From Clostridia bacterium (GTDB lineage Bacteria; Bacillota; Clostridia; Lachnospirales; Lachnospiraceae), in assembly GCA_910575725.1 (NCBI GenBank), contig CAJTFE010000026.1, positions 4,388 to 60,705 of the forward strand: DNA of 56,318 bases. Reading direction: 5' to 3'. The stretch's first letter is position 1. Each line of letters opens with the position of its first letter. A model generated the notes under the pieces. It did no database searches. It was given only the letters and a program-made list of their open reading frames with translations, and was not told the DNA's origin. This document shows, piece by piece, positions 17,401 to 25,015 of the stretch. Position numbers and translations under genes: made by a program.

Positions 17401-18597
17401 ATGCAACTAAAAACATCCAGCGCAGCATTTGAGCGCTACGGTTCTGTGTATGAGGCGCCTATCGATTTGGAACAGACCGGCATGATCAGCAGGAACTGGC
17501 GGCTCATCGCCCGGCGAAGCATCAGCCAGCTCTACCATTTCAATTGTGAAGTATACCTCGAGATGCAGGAAGGCATGGCGGCTCTCCTGGCGGGCGATGC
17601 CGCCCAGGCTGACAAGTTAGAGGTTTTTGCCGTTCACCGCTTTGTAAGAATAAAACCAGGCGTTTATTTTTCTCTTGTAGCCGTTACATCCAATATCACC
17701 TGTAAGCTAATCACCGTCACATCCTACGCATCTACCGTGGAGGTCCTATCACCGCCCTACCTGTTTGAACGAATCCTTCCCCGCATCCGAATCAGCGAAA
17801 TTCTTGGCTATTTCTACTCTATCCGCGATTCCGGCTATGAATTCGGGGGAGAGAAGCATTCTTACTTTGAGCTTACCTATGTAGACCGGGGGTGTATGAC
17901 CTCGGAGGTAGACGGAAAGGCCTACTCTTTAAAAGAGCGGGAGCTGATGATCTACGGCCCGGGACAGTTCCACACCCAGATCATTCCTGACGGCTGTTCC
18001 TGCTCCTATGTGACCATTATTTTCGACATGGAAACAATTGTTTATGATGTAGAGAGCCATCACTATGAGCTGCTGTTAAATAAAGTATTCACCTACGACA
18101 AAAAAATACATACCCTTATCAAAACCTTTGTTATGGAGAGCACCTCCCAGATTCCCTATATGAACAGCCTGATGCTGTGCCTGCTCCAGGAAACGATTAT
18201 CCGGCTTCTCCAGTCCGCATTTATCGGCAAGAAAAATGAGAAGCCTGTAACAGAGGCTAGGCAGCACTACCAGGATGAGCTTCTGGAGAAAATCCTGGCT
18301 TACATTGACGAAACCATCTACGAGCCTATTACCATTGCGGAGATCTGCCAGAAGTTTTCCCTGTCCCGCTCTTCTTTACAGATTTTATTCAAGGAAAACC
18401 TGGAGCAGCCGCCGAAGAAATACATCAATGAGCTGAAGCTGGAAACCAGCCGCCAGATGATCTGCGAGGGAAAGTATACCATCAGCGAAATTGCCCTGAT
18501 GCTTGGCTTTAATTCCATTCATTACTTTTCCAGGGCCTTTACCCAGAAGTACGGGATGGCGCCCAGCGAGTATGCCAAGACGCTTTTCAAGGTATAA
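17401..18597 (+). CDS. AraC-family transcriptional regulator with extra N-terminal domain
   Basis: The 398-aa protein ends in two AraC helix-turn-helix units (about 300-395; ITIAEICQKFSLSRSSLQIL and ISEIALMLGFNSIHYFSRAF). Before them is a cupin-type sensor domain (about 135-225; HSYFELTYVDRG, LMIYGPGQFHT). The first 120 residues form an additional domain resembling small sugar-associated cupin-like proteins (CEVYLEMQEGMAALLAG, KPGVYFSLVAV). It is divergent from the PTS IIB gene, so I infer it activates the GalNAc PTS operon. The ligand is unknown. Confidence 0.88.
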   Translation: MQLKTSSAAFERYGSVYEAPIDLEQTGMISRNWRLIARRSISQLYHFNCEVYLEMQEGMAALLAGDAAQADKLEVFAVHRFVRIKPGVYFSLVAVTSNITCKLITVTSYASTVEVLSPPYLFERILPRIRISEILGYFYSIRDSGYEFGGEKHSYFELTYVDRGCMTSEVDGKAYSLKERELMIYGPGQFHTQIIPDGCSCSYVTIIFDMETIVYDVESHHYELLLNKVFTYDKKIHTLIKTFVMESTSQIPYMNSLMLCLLQETIIRLLQSAFIGKKNEKPVTEARQHYQDELLEKILAYIDETIYEPITIAEICQKFSLSRSSLQILFKENLEQPPKKYINELKLETSRQMICEGKYTISEIALMLGFNSIHYFSRAFTQKYGMAPSEYAKTLFKV

Positions 18598-18668
18598 GGC
18601 CGCAGCTCCCTCGGCGGACAAAGGGACGCAGCCTTGTACGCTGAAGGCACTTTCTTTTCAGAATGCAG

Positions 18669-18714
18669 AAGAACCGCAGTCCGAGAGCATCAAAACTCTT
18701 TGACTGCGGTTCTT
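18669..18714. terminator. bidirectional terminator
   Basis: AAGAACCGCAGT pairs with GACTGCGGTTCTT around a 22-nt loop between the converging AraC and yajC-like genes. Confidence 0.8.
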
Positions 18715-18739
18715 ATCTGTTTTCACATCTGATTTGATC

Positions 18740-18973
18740 CTATGAATCAGCCAACGCCTGGATCGCATACCGGGAAATCTGAATGACCGTGCCCCTGGCT
18801 ACCTCCACATTTACGGTTTCCTCCTCTATGCCTACCACTTTTCCGTAAATTCCTCCGGCAAACATAATCTTGCTTCCAATCTTCAGCTCTGTATGGACTT
18901 CTCCCAGAGCTTCTCTGCGCTTACGCATATTTGGGGCGGAAATAAAACTCAGAATCAATCCGACGATTCCCAT
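18740..18973 (-). CDS. yajC: YajC-like protein of a PTS operon
   Basis: The 77-aa product has the YajC core (MRKRREALGEVHTELKIGSKIMFAGGIYGKVVGI) after a hydrophobic segment. YajC is a small membrane subunit of the Sec-YajC-SecDF complex. Paralogs next to mannose-family PTS genes are known, for example in the streptococcal hyaluronan PTS cluster, and this one follows the IIA gene. ATG 18973 has no ribosome binding site. The hydrophobic frame continues upstream through 19 codons (WEAVSWTCITSAVI) to a stop at 19031-19033 without any ATG, GTG or TTG. The real start is therefore uncertain and may be damaged or non-canonical. Confidence 0.75.
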   Translation of the reverse strand: MGIVGLILSFISAPNMRKRREALGEVHTELKIGSKIMFAGGIYGKVVGIEEETVNVEVARGTVIQISRYAIQALADS

Positions 18974-19065
18974 TATAACCGCTGATGTGATACAGGTCCA
19001 GCTAACTGCTTCCCAGTTTATACCCTTCGCTTAAATTCCGTTACTGTCTACTTCGTGACCAGTAA

Positions 19066-19500
19066 CTAAATTCCATCCTCTTCCGTATCGTCCTCATGAG
19101 CCGCAAGCTCAAACCGAATGATATAATCCTTCCCTGTAGGAATCAGCGACTCCGCCATATCAAGGGGAGAATCGAACGCTCCCATCATCATGGAGCCCTC
19201 AATCAGCATGGGGAGATTGGAGCCTGCAATGACCTCAATGGCCTGATCCTCCCTGGCAAACTTGCACTCTACAGCGCATTTGAAGGGTGAACCTCCTGCC
19301 AGATCGGAGAGAACCAGAACGCCGTCGCAGCCTTTCAGCCCGTCGAAGGCCTTGTTCAGATTCTCTGTCAATGTATCAGTAGAATGATCTGCCTCAAAAT
19401 CTACATATGCAATGTTCTCTGTGTTGCCGGTGATCAATTTTAGGCTTGAGCCAAGCCCCGTTGCGAAATGACCGTGTCCGGTAATCAATAAACCAACCAT
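19066..19500 (-). CDS. PTS IIA subunit, N-acetylgalactosamine-type
   Basis: The 144-aa EIIA-Man family protein begins MVGLLITGHGHFATGL, with phospho-His9, and has VLSDLAGGSPFKCAVE, the family's second loop. It is likely the AgaF partner of the IIB-IIC-IID genes, which lie in a separate operon on the other side of the AraC gene. GGAGG precedes the ATG. It follows agaS after a 213-bp gap containing the hairpin element at 19522-19640. Confidence 0.92.
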   Translation of the reverse strand: MVGLLITGHGHFATGLGSSLKLITGNTENIAYVDFEADHSTDTLTENLNKAFDGLKGCDGVLVLSDLAGGSPFKCAVECKFAREDQAIEVIAGSNLPMLIEGSMMMGAFDSPLDMAESLIPTGKDYIIRFELAAHEDDTEEDGI

Positions 19501-19521
19501 TCTTATGTCCTCCTATTTGTA

Positions 19522-19640
19522 GTCGCTGCGCGACAGCACTAAAGGGTAAAGCCGCTTCGGCACACTGGTATTGAGAGAAACTTTTACTCGAAAGGGCACT
19601 CATAAAAGTTCCTCTCGTGCGCCTTTGCGGCTTTACCGTC
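19522..19640 (-). repeat. structured intergenic element, copy 1 (agaS-IIA gap)
   Basis: Read in the direction of transcription, GGTAAAGCCGC and GCGGCTTTACC (19545-19637) close a long hairpin whose inner arms AACTTTTAT and ATAAAAGTT (approximately) also pair. It is followed by a small hairpin GTCGCGCAGCGAC just before the ribosome binding site of the IIA gene. A nearly identical copy occurs at 22230-22349, in the same orientation relative to its downstream gene. Confidence 0.85.
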
Positions 19641-19712
19641 CAGCAGAAATTTTTTTCGAAAACACTTGACATTTCTTAGCTGGACTATTTTAGTTCCGTA
19701 ATATTCTGTTTT

Positions 19713-20891
19713 TTATTTTAATGTGTAGGGATACAAAGTCACGCCCTTCACCACGCGGTTCACCTCTCCTGTGGGGCAGGGGTTGTCCGGGGTGATTCCC
19801 AGGGACAGGGATTTCAGTACCGCCAGGGTCTGCGCGAACAGAATGTAGTCAAAGCCGAGAAGTACATTTTCCAGAGGCTGTCCAACGCCGAACTCTACTG
19901 TATAGTCTGCCAGCTTCTTTGCTTCCTCGCAAGGCGTATTCATCACTGCAGCAATGCGGTTCTGCTTTCTCTGGGGGCTCATCTCCTTAATCAGATCCAG
20001 CTCGTACTTCCGGCGGTACTCGTCATCGCTTAAGTATACCACCGTGAGGGTTCTGTCGTCGATGATAGACTTAGGGCCGTGGCGGAAGCCTAAGGGTGAA
20101 TCATACATGGCAGCCACCTGTCCGGCAGTCAGCTCCAGCATCTTCAGAGCGGATTCCTGAGAAACGCCCTTCAAAGCTACATTGCCCAGATATACAATAC
20201 GGTTGAAGTCAAAGCCGTCTACAATCTGCTGTGCAAGGGCAAATTTCTCCTCCAGGAAGCCTGTTCCAGCCGCGCATACCTTGTCAATCTGTGCCGTAAT
20301 CTCCTCCAGGCAATCCAGATTGAAGGCCAGATAAGCTGCCATGTACATATTGGAAAAGCTTGAGGTCATGGCGAAGGACTGGTCGTGGGTCTCCGGCGTG
20401 AGATTCAAGGCAAAGCAGTGCTCTCTGCCTTCCGCCATCTTGGAAAGGCTGCCCTCATGGTTGCAGGTTACAAAAAGATGATAGAGGTTCTGGCATACAA
20501 CCTCTGCCGCCTCCACGGCTCCGATGGACTCCGGTGAGTTTCCGGAACGTCCGAAGCTTACCAGAATCGTAGGCTTTGTTCTGGAAAGGAAATCCTCCGG
20601 AGAGGGCACAATATCTGTGGTAGCGTAAGATTTTACCTTATAGCCGTATCTTCCGTTCAATGCCTGATATAAGGAATTGCCTATAAATTCACTGGTTCCG
20701 GCTCCTGTGAGAACAATGTCAAAATCCTCCGCTCCCAGTACCTGGTCAAGAAATGCCTGAAGCTCCTCCTTGCAGGCCGCAAGCTGTGCGCAGGTCTTCT
20801 TCCATGTGGAAGGCTGCTGGTGAATCTCGGTCAGAGTAAATACGGAAGATGTCTCCTTCATCTTCTCCTGTGAAATGCCAAATATGCTCAT
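19713..20891 (-). CDS. agaS: AgaS, SIS-domain galactosamine-6-phosphate deaminase/isomerase
   Basis: The 392-aa cytoplasmic enzyme has two SIS sugar-isomerase domains (IVLTGAGTSEFIGNSLY and TILVSFGRSGNSPESIGA in the first; VYLGNVALKGVSQESALK and YDSPLGFRHGPKS in the second), as in AgaS. In the GalNAc pathway AgaS converts galactosamine-6-phosphate to tagatose-6-phosphate and ammonia. GGAGG precedes the ATG. It is divergent from nagA across 194 bp and is followed by the IIA and yajC-like genes. Confidence 0.93.
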   Translation of the reverse strand: MSIFGISQEKMKETSSVFTLTEIHQQPSTWKKTCAQLAACKEELQAFLDQVLGAEDFDIVLTGAGTSEFIGNSLYQALNGRYGYKVKSYATTDIVPSPEDFLSRTKPTILVSFGRSGNSPESIGAVEAAEVVCQNLYHLFVTCNHEGSLSKMAEGREHCFALNLTPETHDQSFAMTSSFSNMYMAAYLAFNLDCLEEITAQIDKVCAAGTGFLEEKFALAQQIVDGFDFNRIVYLGNVALKGVSQESALKMLELTAGQVAAMYDSPLGFRHGPKSIIDDRTLTVVYLSDDEYRRKYELDLIKEMSPQRKQNRIAAVMNTPCEEAKKLADYTVEFGVGQPLENVLLGFDYILFAQTLAVLKSLSLGITPDNPCPTGEVNRVVKGVTLYPYTLK

Positions 20892-20947
20892 TTCTTAAAA
20901 TCCTCCTTTGCTGTTTTATGTTGTGCTGCACATCCTATTATGTCCCG

Positions 20948-20977
20948 ATTATAACCCATGAAATTCCCAAAAAACAA
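20948..20977 (-). promoter_or_regulatory. agaS promoter
   Basis: The minus strand shows TTGTTT (20972-20977) and TATAAT (20948-20953) with an 18-bp spacer, about 57 bp before the agaS ATG. It faces the divergent nagA promoter. Confidence 0.65.
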
Positions 20978-20991
20978 TAGAAGTACTAAAA

Positions 20992-21005
20992 CTAATAATG
21001 ATTAG
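20992..21005. promoter_or_regulatory. candidate operator between agaS and nagA
   Basis: CTAAT-AATG-ATTAG is a perfect 5-bp dyad centred between the two divergent genes. On the nagA side a TATAAT at 21041-21046 has no good -35 at 17 bp, consistent with control by an activator bound upstream. The regulator is unknown. Confidence 0.4.
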
Positions 21006-21085
21006 CTTAAAAAATGCAACCTATTCTGTTTATTCGGTGATATAATAAAGTTATTCCAATTTTATTTTCGGACAGGAGGTTTTTT

Positions 21086-22225
21086 ATGCTGATTCAAAGT
21101 AAAAAAGTCTGGATTGCGGATCAATTTGTTCCTGCAATGCTTGAGGTAACGGATGGTAAGATCTCGGACATCCTTCCCTATGGCAGTCAGACAGCAGATG
21201 AGGATTACGGCAGTCTGCGCATTGTTCCCGGCTTTCTGGATATCCACTGTCACGGTGCTTACGGCTTCGATACCAACGACGCCAATGAAGAGGGCCTGCG
21301 CAATTGGACGAAAAACGTAGTGGACGAGGGTGTAACCGCTTTTCTCGCCACCACTATTACCCAGAGCGAGGAAGTTCTGACCAACGCTGTTGCCAATGTG
21401 GCAAAAGTAATGGAGGAAGGCTATGAGGGCGCTGAGATCTTAGGCATTCATTTTGAAGGGCCCTATCTGGACATGGTGTACAAGGGAGCCCAGCCGGAGC
21501 AGCACATTGTAAAGCCGTCCATTGAACAGTTTGAGCGTTACCAGGCTGCTGCCAAGGGGCATATCCGGTACATCACTATGGCCACTGAGACGGACGATGA
21601 CTTTGCTCTGACCCATTATCTCACAAAGCAGGGTGTGGTTGTAAGCATCGGCCATTCCGCCGCCACTTACGATCAGGCTGTTATGGCCTATGCACACGGC
21701 GCCCGTTCCATGACCCATGTGTACAACGGTATGACTCCCTTTAATCACCGGGCCAACGGACTGGTAGGCGCCGCTTACCGCATCCGCACCATGTACGGGG
21801 AGATCATCTGCGACGGCAATCATTCCACTACGGCGGCTCTGAACAATTACTTTATGTCCAAAGGGCCGGATTATTCCATTATGATCTCCGATGCCTTGAT
21901 GGCAAAGGGCTCCCCTGCCGGAAGCCGTTATATCTTCGGCGGCAGCGAGATTGAGATCTACCCTGACGGAAGCGCCCATTTAACCGCAACCGGAGGATTG
22001 GCCGGCTCCACCTTACGTCTGAACGAGGGACTGCGGATTCTGGTGGAAGAAGCTATGGTTCCCTTCAACTATGCCATCAATTCCTGCACCATCAATCCCG
22101 CCCGGTGCCTGGGCGTGGACGACCGCAAGGGACTTATCGGCGTCGGCATGGACGCAGATCTGGTTGTACTGGAGCCGGATTACAAGGTACATCAGACCTA
22201 CTGCCTGGGCAGGGCACAGCTGTAA
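21086..22225 (+). CDS. nagA: N-acetylgalactosamine/glucosamine-6-phosphate deacetylase
   Basis: The 379-aa amidohydrolase removes acetate from N-acetylhexosamine-6-phosphate. Metal and active-site motifs are GFLDIHCHGAYGFD (His54, His56), HFEGPYL, SIGHSAATY, MTHVYNGMTPF and the catalytic Asp in ISDALMAKG. Its placement beside agaS and gatZ favours the AgaA role on GalNAc-6-phosphate, though NagA proteins often act on both. AGGAGG lies 7 nt before the ATG. The structured element 22230-22349 follows directly. Confidence 0.93.
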   Translation: MLIQSKKVWIADQFVPAMLEVTDGKISDILPYGSQTADEDYGSLRIVPGFLDIHCHGAYGFDTNDANEEGLRNWTKNVVDEGVTAFLATTITQSEEVLTNAVANVAKVMEEGYEGAEILGIHFEGPYLDMVYKGAQPEQHIVKPSIEQFERYQAAAKGHIRYITMATETDDDFALTHYLTKQGVVVSIGHSAATYDQAVMAYAHGARSMTHVYNGMTPFNHRANGLVGAAYRIRTMYGEIICDGNHSTTAALNNYFMSKGPDYSIMISDALMAKGSPAGSRYIFGGSEIEIYPDGSAHLTATGGLAGSTLRLNEGLRILVEEAMVPFNYAINSCTINPARCLGVDDRKGLIGVGMDADLVVLEPDYKVHQTYCLGRAQL

Positions 22226-22229
22226 AAAT

Positions 22230-22349
22230 GGACGGTAAAGCCGCAAAGGCGCACGAGAGGAACTTTTATGAGTGCCTTTCCGAATAAAAGTTTCTCTCAT
22301 TACCGGTGTGTCGAAGCGGCTTTACCCTTTAGTGCTGTCGCGCAGCGAC
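22230..22349 (+). repeat. structured intergenic element, copy 2 (nagA-gatZ gap)
   Basis: This copy has closing arms GGTAAAGCCGC (22234-22244) and GCGGCTTTACC (22316-22326), inner pairing arms, and the small hairpin GTCGCGCAGCGAC (22337-22349), followed by AGGAGG and the gatZ start. It is almost identical to the reverse complement of 19522-19640. Confidence 0.85.
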
Positions 22350-22370
22350 TTTTAATAGGAGGATAAGACT

Positions 22371-23666
22371 ATGAAACATCCGATTCAAGAAATGATGGAA
22401 CAGCGCAGACAGGGAAAGAAATGCGGAATTCCCTCCTACTGTACCGCCAACCCACTGGTACTGGAGATTATCTTAAGACGCGCAAAGCTTTTGAACACTC
22501 CGGTGCTGATTGAAGCAACCGCCAACCAGGTAAACCAGTACGGCGGTTATACGGGAATGGTTCCCAGTGATTTTTACGAAATGATTATAAAGATGGCAAA
22601 GGAATTTGACGTTCCGGAAAATCTGATTATTCTGGGGGGTGATCATCTGGGCCCCTTAACCTGGCAGAATCTTCCCGAAAAAGAAGCCATGGAAAAATCC
22701 GTAGAACTGGTCTATCAGTATGCCCGCGCCGGATTTACCAAGATCCATCTGGATACCAGTATGAAGGTAGCCGATGATCCGGAAGGACTTCTGTCTACGG
22801 AAACCATCGCCCGCCGGGGAGCCGAGCTCTACAAGGCATCCATGAAAGGTTATGAGGAGCTGAAGGCCGAGAAGCCCGACGCCCTCCGCCCTGTTTTTGT
22901 CATCGGAAGCGAGGTTCCGATTCCCGGCGGCGCACAGGAAGCAGAGGACAGCCTGACCGTTACAAGTCCTGCTGCCTTCCAGGATACGGTTGCCACCTAC
23001 AAGCGCATCTTTGAAGAAGCCGGCGTAGGAGAAGGCTGGAAGGATGTTGTGGCTGTTGTCGTTCAGCCCGGCGTCGAGTTCGGCGACGATCAGGTATTCT
23101 TATACAGCCATGATGCAGCAGCCGGCCTTTGCGCTGCATTAAAGGAATATCCGGAGGTCTGCTTTGAAGGCCACTCCACTGATTACCAGAGTCCGGAATG
23201 CTTAAAAGACATGGTTCAGGACGGTATTGCCATCCTAAAGGTAGGCCCCGCTCTTACCTATGGCCTTCGGGAGGCTCTCTTTGCCCTAAGCTTTATGGAA
23301 AAAGAACTTGTTCCCCAGGAAAAGCGCGCCGGCTTTATCGAGACACTGGAACGGGTGATGCTGGCCCAGCCCGGCAACTGGCAGAAGCATTACCACGGAG
23401 ATGACAAGCAGCTTGCCCTGGCCAGAAAGTACAGCTTCTCTGACCGCGCCCGTTACTACATCGGCCAGCCCGAGGTAACGGCAGCCATTGACAAGCTCTT
23501 CGCTAACCTGAAGGAGTATCCTGTTCCCATGAATATGCTTCATCAGTATATGCCGGTTACTTATGCCAAGGTCCGGGACGGCCTCCTTCCGCTGGATCCC
23601 AAGGAGCTTGCCCTGGACGGCGTCACCTTCTTTATGCTTGATTATGAATATGCCGTAGCCCAATAA
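22371..23666 (+). CDS. gatZ: tagatose-bisphosphate aldolase non-catalytic subunit GatZ/KbaZ
   Basis: The 431-aa protein matches the GatZ/KbaZ family: GIPSYCTANPLVLE, LIEATANQVNQYGGYTGM, LIILGGDHLGPLTWQ, IHLDTSM, VFVIGSEVPIPGGAQE and FEGHSTDYQSP. This subunit stabilises the catalytic GatY/KbaY aldolase that splits tagatose-1,6-bisphosphate. No gatY/kbaY and no tagatose-6-phosphate kinase gene are in the window. AGGAGG precedes the ATG; it is co-directional with nagA across the structured element. Confidence 0.94.
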   Translation: MKHPIQEMMEQRRQGKKCGIPSYCTANPLVLEIILRRAKLLNTPVLIEATANQVNQYGGYTGMVPSDFYEMIIKMAKEFDVPENLIILGGDHLGPLTWQNLPEKEAMEKSVELVYQYARAGFTKIHLDTSMKVADDPEGLLSTETIARRGAELYKASMKGYEELKAEKPDALRPVFVIGSEVPIPGGAQEAEDSLTVTSPAAFQDTVATYKRIFEEAGVGEGWKDVVAVVVQPGVEFGDDQVFLYSHDAAAGLCAALKEYPEVCFEGHSTDYQSPECLKDMVQDGIAILKVGPALTYGLREALFALSFMEKELVPQEKRAGFIETLERVMLAQPGNWQKHYHGDDKQLALARKYSFSDRARYYIGQPEVTAAIDKLFANLKEYPVPMNMLHQYMPVTYAKVRDGLLPLDPKELALDGVTFFMLDYEYAVAQ

Positions 23667-23689
23667 GCAGATATACATTCATCACAGTC

Positions 23690-23754
23690 AAGGGGCTGTC
23701 GGGAAAGACAACATCAGACTTTTCTGATTCTCTTATCTTTCCCGACAGCCCCTT
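23690..23754. terminator. long hairpin terminator, repeat family copy 1
   Basis: AAGGGGCTGTCGGGAAAGA pairs with TCTTTCCCGACAGCCCCTT (19 bp) around a loop containing CATCAGACTTTTCTGA. It lies between the converging gatZ and lipoprotein genes and is followed by a T-rich tract. A related sequence is at 39076-39140. Confidence 0.85.
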
Positions 23755-23814
23755 GCTTTTCTCTTGCTGTTTTTCTCTTGTTGTTTCTATCTCGCTGCTA
23801 TTTTTTCCTCCCGG

Positions 23815-25011
23815 TTATTCCGGCCTTCCGGCTTCGTCAATATGCTCCATAATTTCTTCAATGGAATGGTCAAAATCATTGATGCTCAGATAATCCATCC
23901 GGTCTGTATCCAGCACAAAGTCGCCTTCCTTCGGCCGGCTTCGGTACAAGCGCACCTCCTGCCTCCGGTCGCCCTCTTCTTCATTGTATATTAAAAGCTG
24001 GTACTCTATGAGTATAATCACATCCAGATTACCGTCTCCGTCATAATCCTTGAAGCTGACTGCCTGAACCTCCTGAAATTGCTCGTTTCTCCGATATTCC
24101 CCTTCCTCCATAAACGGAAATCGAAAAAGCTCTGCTCCGTCGCTGGGCTTGATAATGCTGAAGGTCACGTCACGGTTTCCACTGACGCTTTTATCCGGAG
24201 CATAGGATACAAAATACACGTCTCCCCATGGAGCCCCTAAGTCTACATTGAAGCTTTGCTCCTCTATCTTCCAGATCTCTTTGGAATACTCCACCCCTGC
24301 CGTATAGATGTTGGACAGAAACTGATAATCTTCCCCTTGCTTCCGAAGAGTCAGGCGGCAGGAAGGAACAGCGGGTTCGTAATTCTCGTCCCCCGGCACA
24401 CATTCCAGCTCATAGGTATCCGCACTTATCTGCCTGCCGCTGACGCAGGTAAAATTCATGTAGTTGGTATCCCCATGCTGCCACACCCATGCGTCGGAAT
24501 CCGGCAGGCAGGCCCAGGGTAATCCTTTCGTCATATCCTCCAGACTAAGCCCCAGCTTCTCCTTCAGAAATTCATCGATCTCACCTGTCGTCAGCCTGGT
24601 ATAGTCCGTGTAGATTTCCTCCTCACCGGTAATTTCCAAGTATGCCTCCTCTTCTGCCTTGCTCAAGGGCGCAGTTTCAATACCCGCCCCCGAATAAAAT
24701 ACCTGGCTTAGATCCACATCCTGGGGCCTTGTATACTCAGAGAGTAAAAATCCGTAATTGCTTTTGCCGTTGATCCACTGGGTGAATCCGCGAAGCTCCT
24801 CACTGGTCAGATCACGGGGCACGTTCTCCTGGCCCTCTATCCCGGTTTCCGGATTCTCTGCCGCCTGTTCTATGTCTGGTTCTTCGCTCCTATTCTCTTG
24901 CTCCTGCTCCTTTGCGTCCGGCTGTTTCTGGATATCCTGTTCTTTTTTGCATCCCGTCAGAAACAACAGAACGCAGACTGACGCAATCCACAGTCTCTTT
25001 ATTTTTTTCAT
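23815..25011 (-). CDS. lipoprotein with EF-hand-like loop
   Basis: The 398-aa protein has a lipoprotein signal peptide ending in the lipobox LTGC (Cys21), then a Glu/Gln-rich linker (about 22-70), and a globular part with a calcium-binding-type loop (KDYDGDGNLDVIILIEY) near residue 325, as in VCBS/FG-GAP-like repeats. It would sit on the outer face of the membrane. It begins 4 bp after the stop of the cohesin-like gene, so it belongs to the surface cluster. Function unknown; a substrate-binding or adaptor role is possible. Confidence 0.8.
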   Translation of the reverse strand: MKKIKRLWIASVCVLLFLTGCKKEQDIQKQPDAKEQEQENRSEEPDIEQAAENPETGIEGQENVPRDLTSEELRGFTQWINGKSNYGFLLSEYTRPQDVDLSQVFYSGAGIETAPLSKAEEEAYLEITGEEEIYTDYTRLTTGEIDEFLKEKLGLSLEDMTKGLPWACLPDSDAWVWQHGDTNYMNFTCVSGRQISADTYELECVPGDENYEPAVPSCRLTLRKQGEDYQFLSNIYTAGVEYSKEIWKIEEQSFNVDLGAPWGDVYFVSYAPDKSVSGNRDVTFSIIKPSDGAELFRFPFMEEGEYRRNEQFQEVQAVSFKDYDGDGNLDVIILIEYQLLIYNEEEGDRRQEVRLYRSRPKEGDFVLDTDRMDYLSINDFDHSIEEIMEHIDEAGRPE

Positions 25012-25015
25012 TGTC

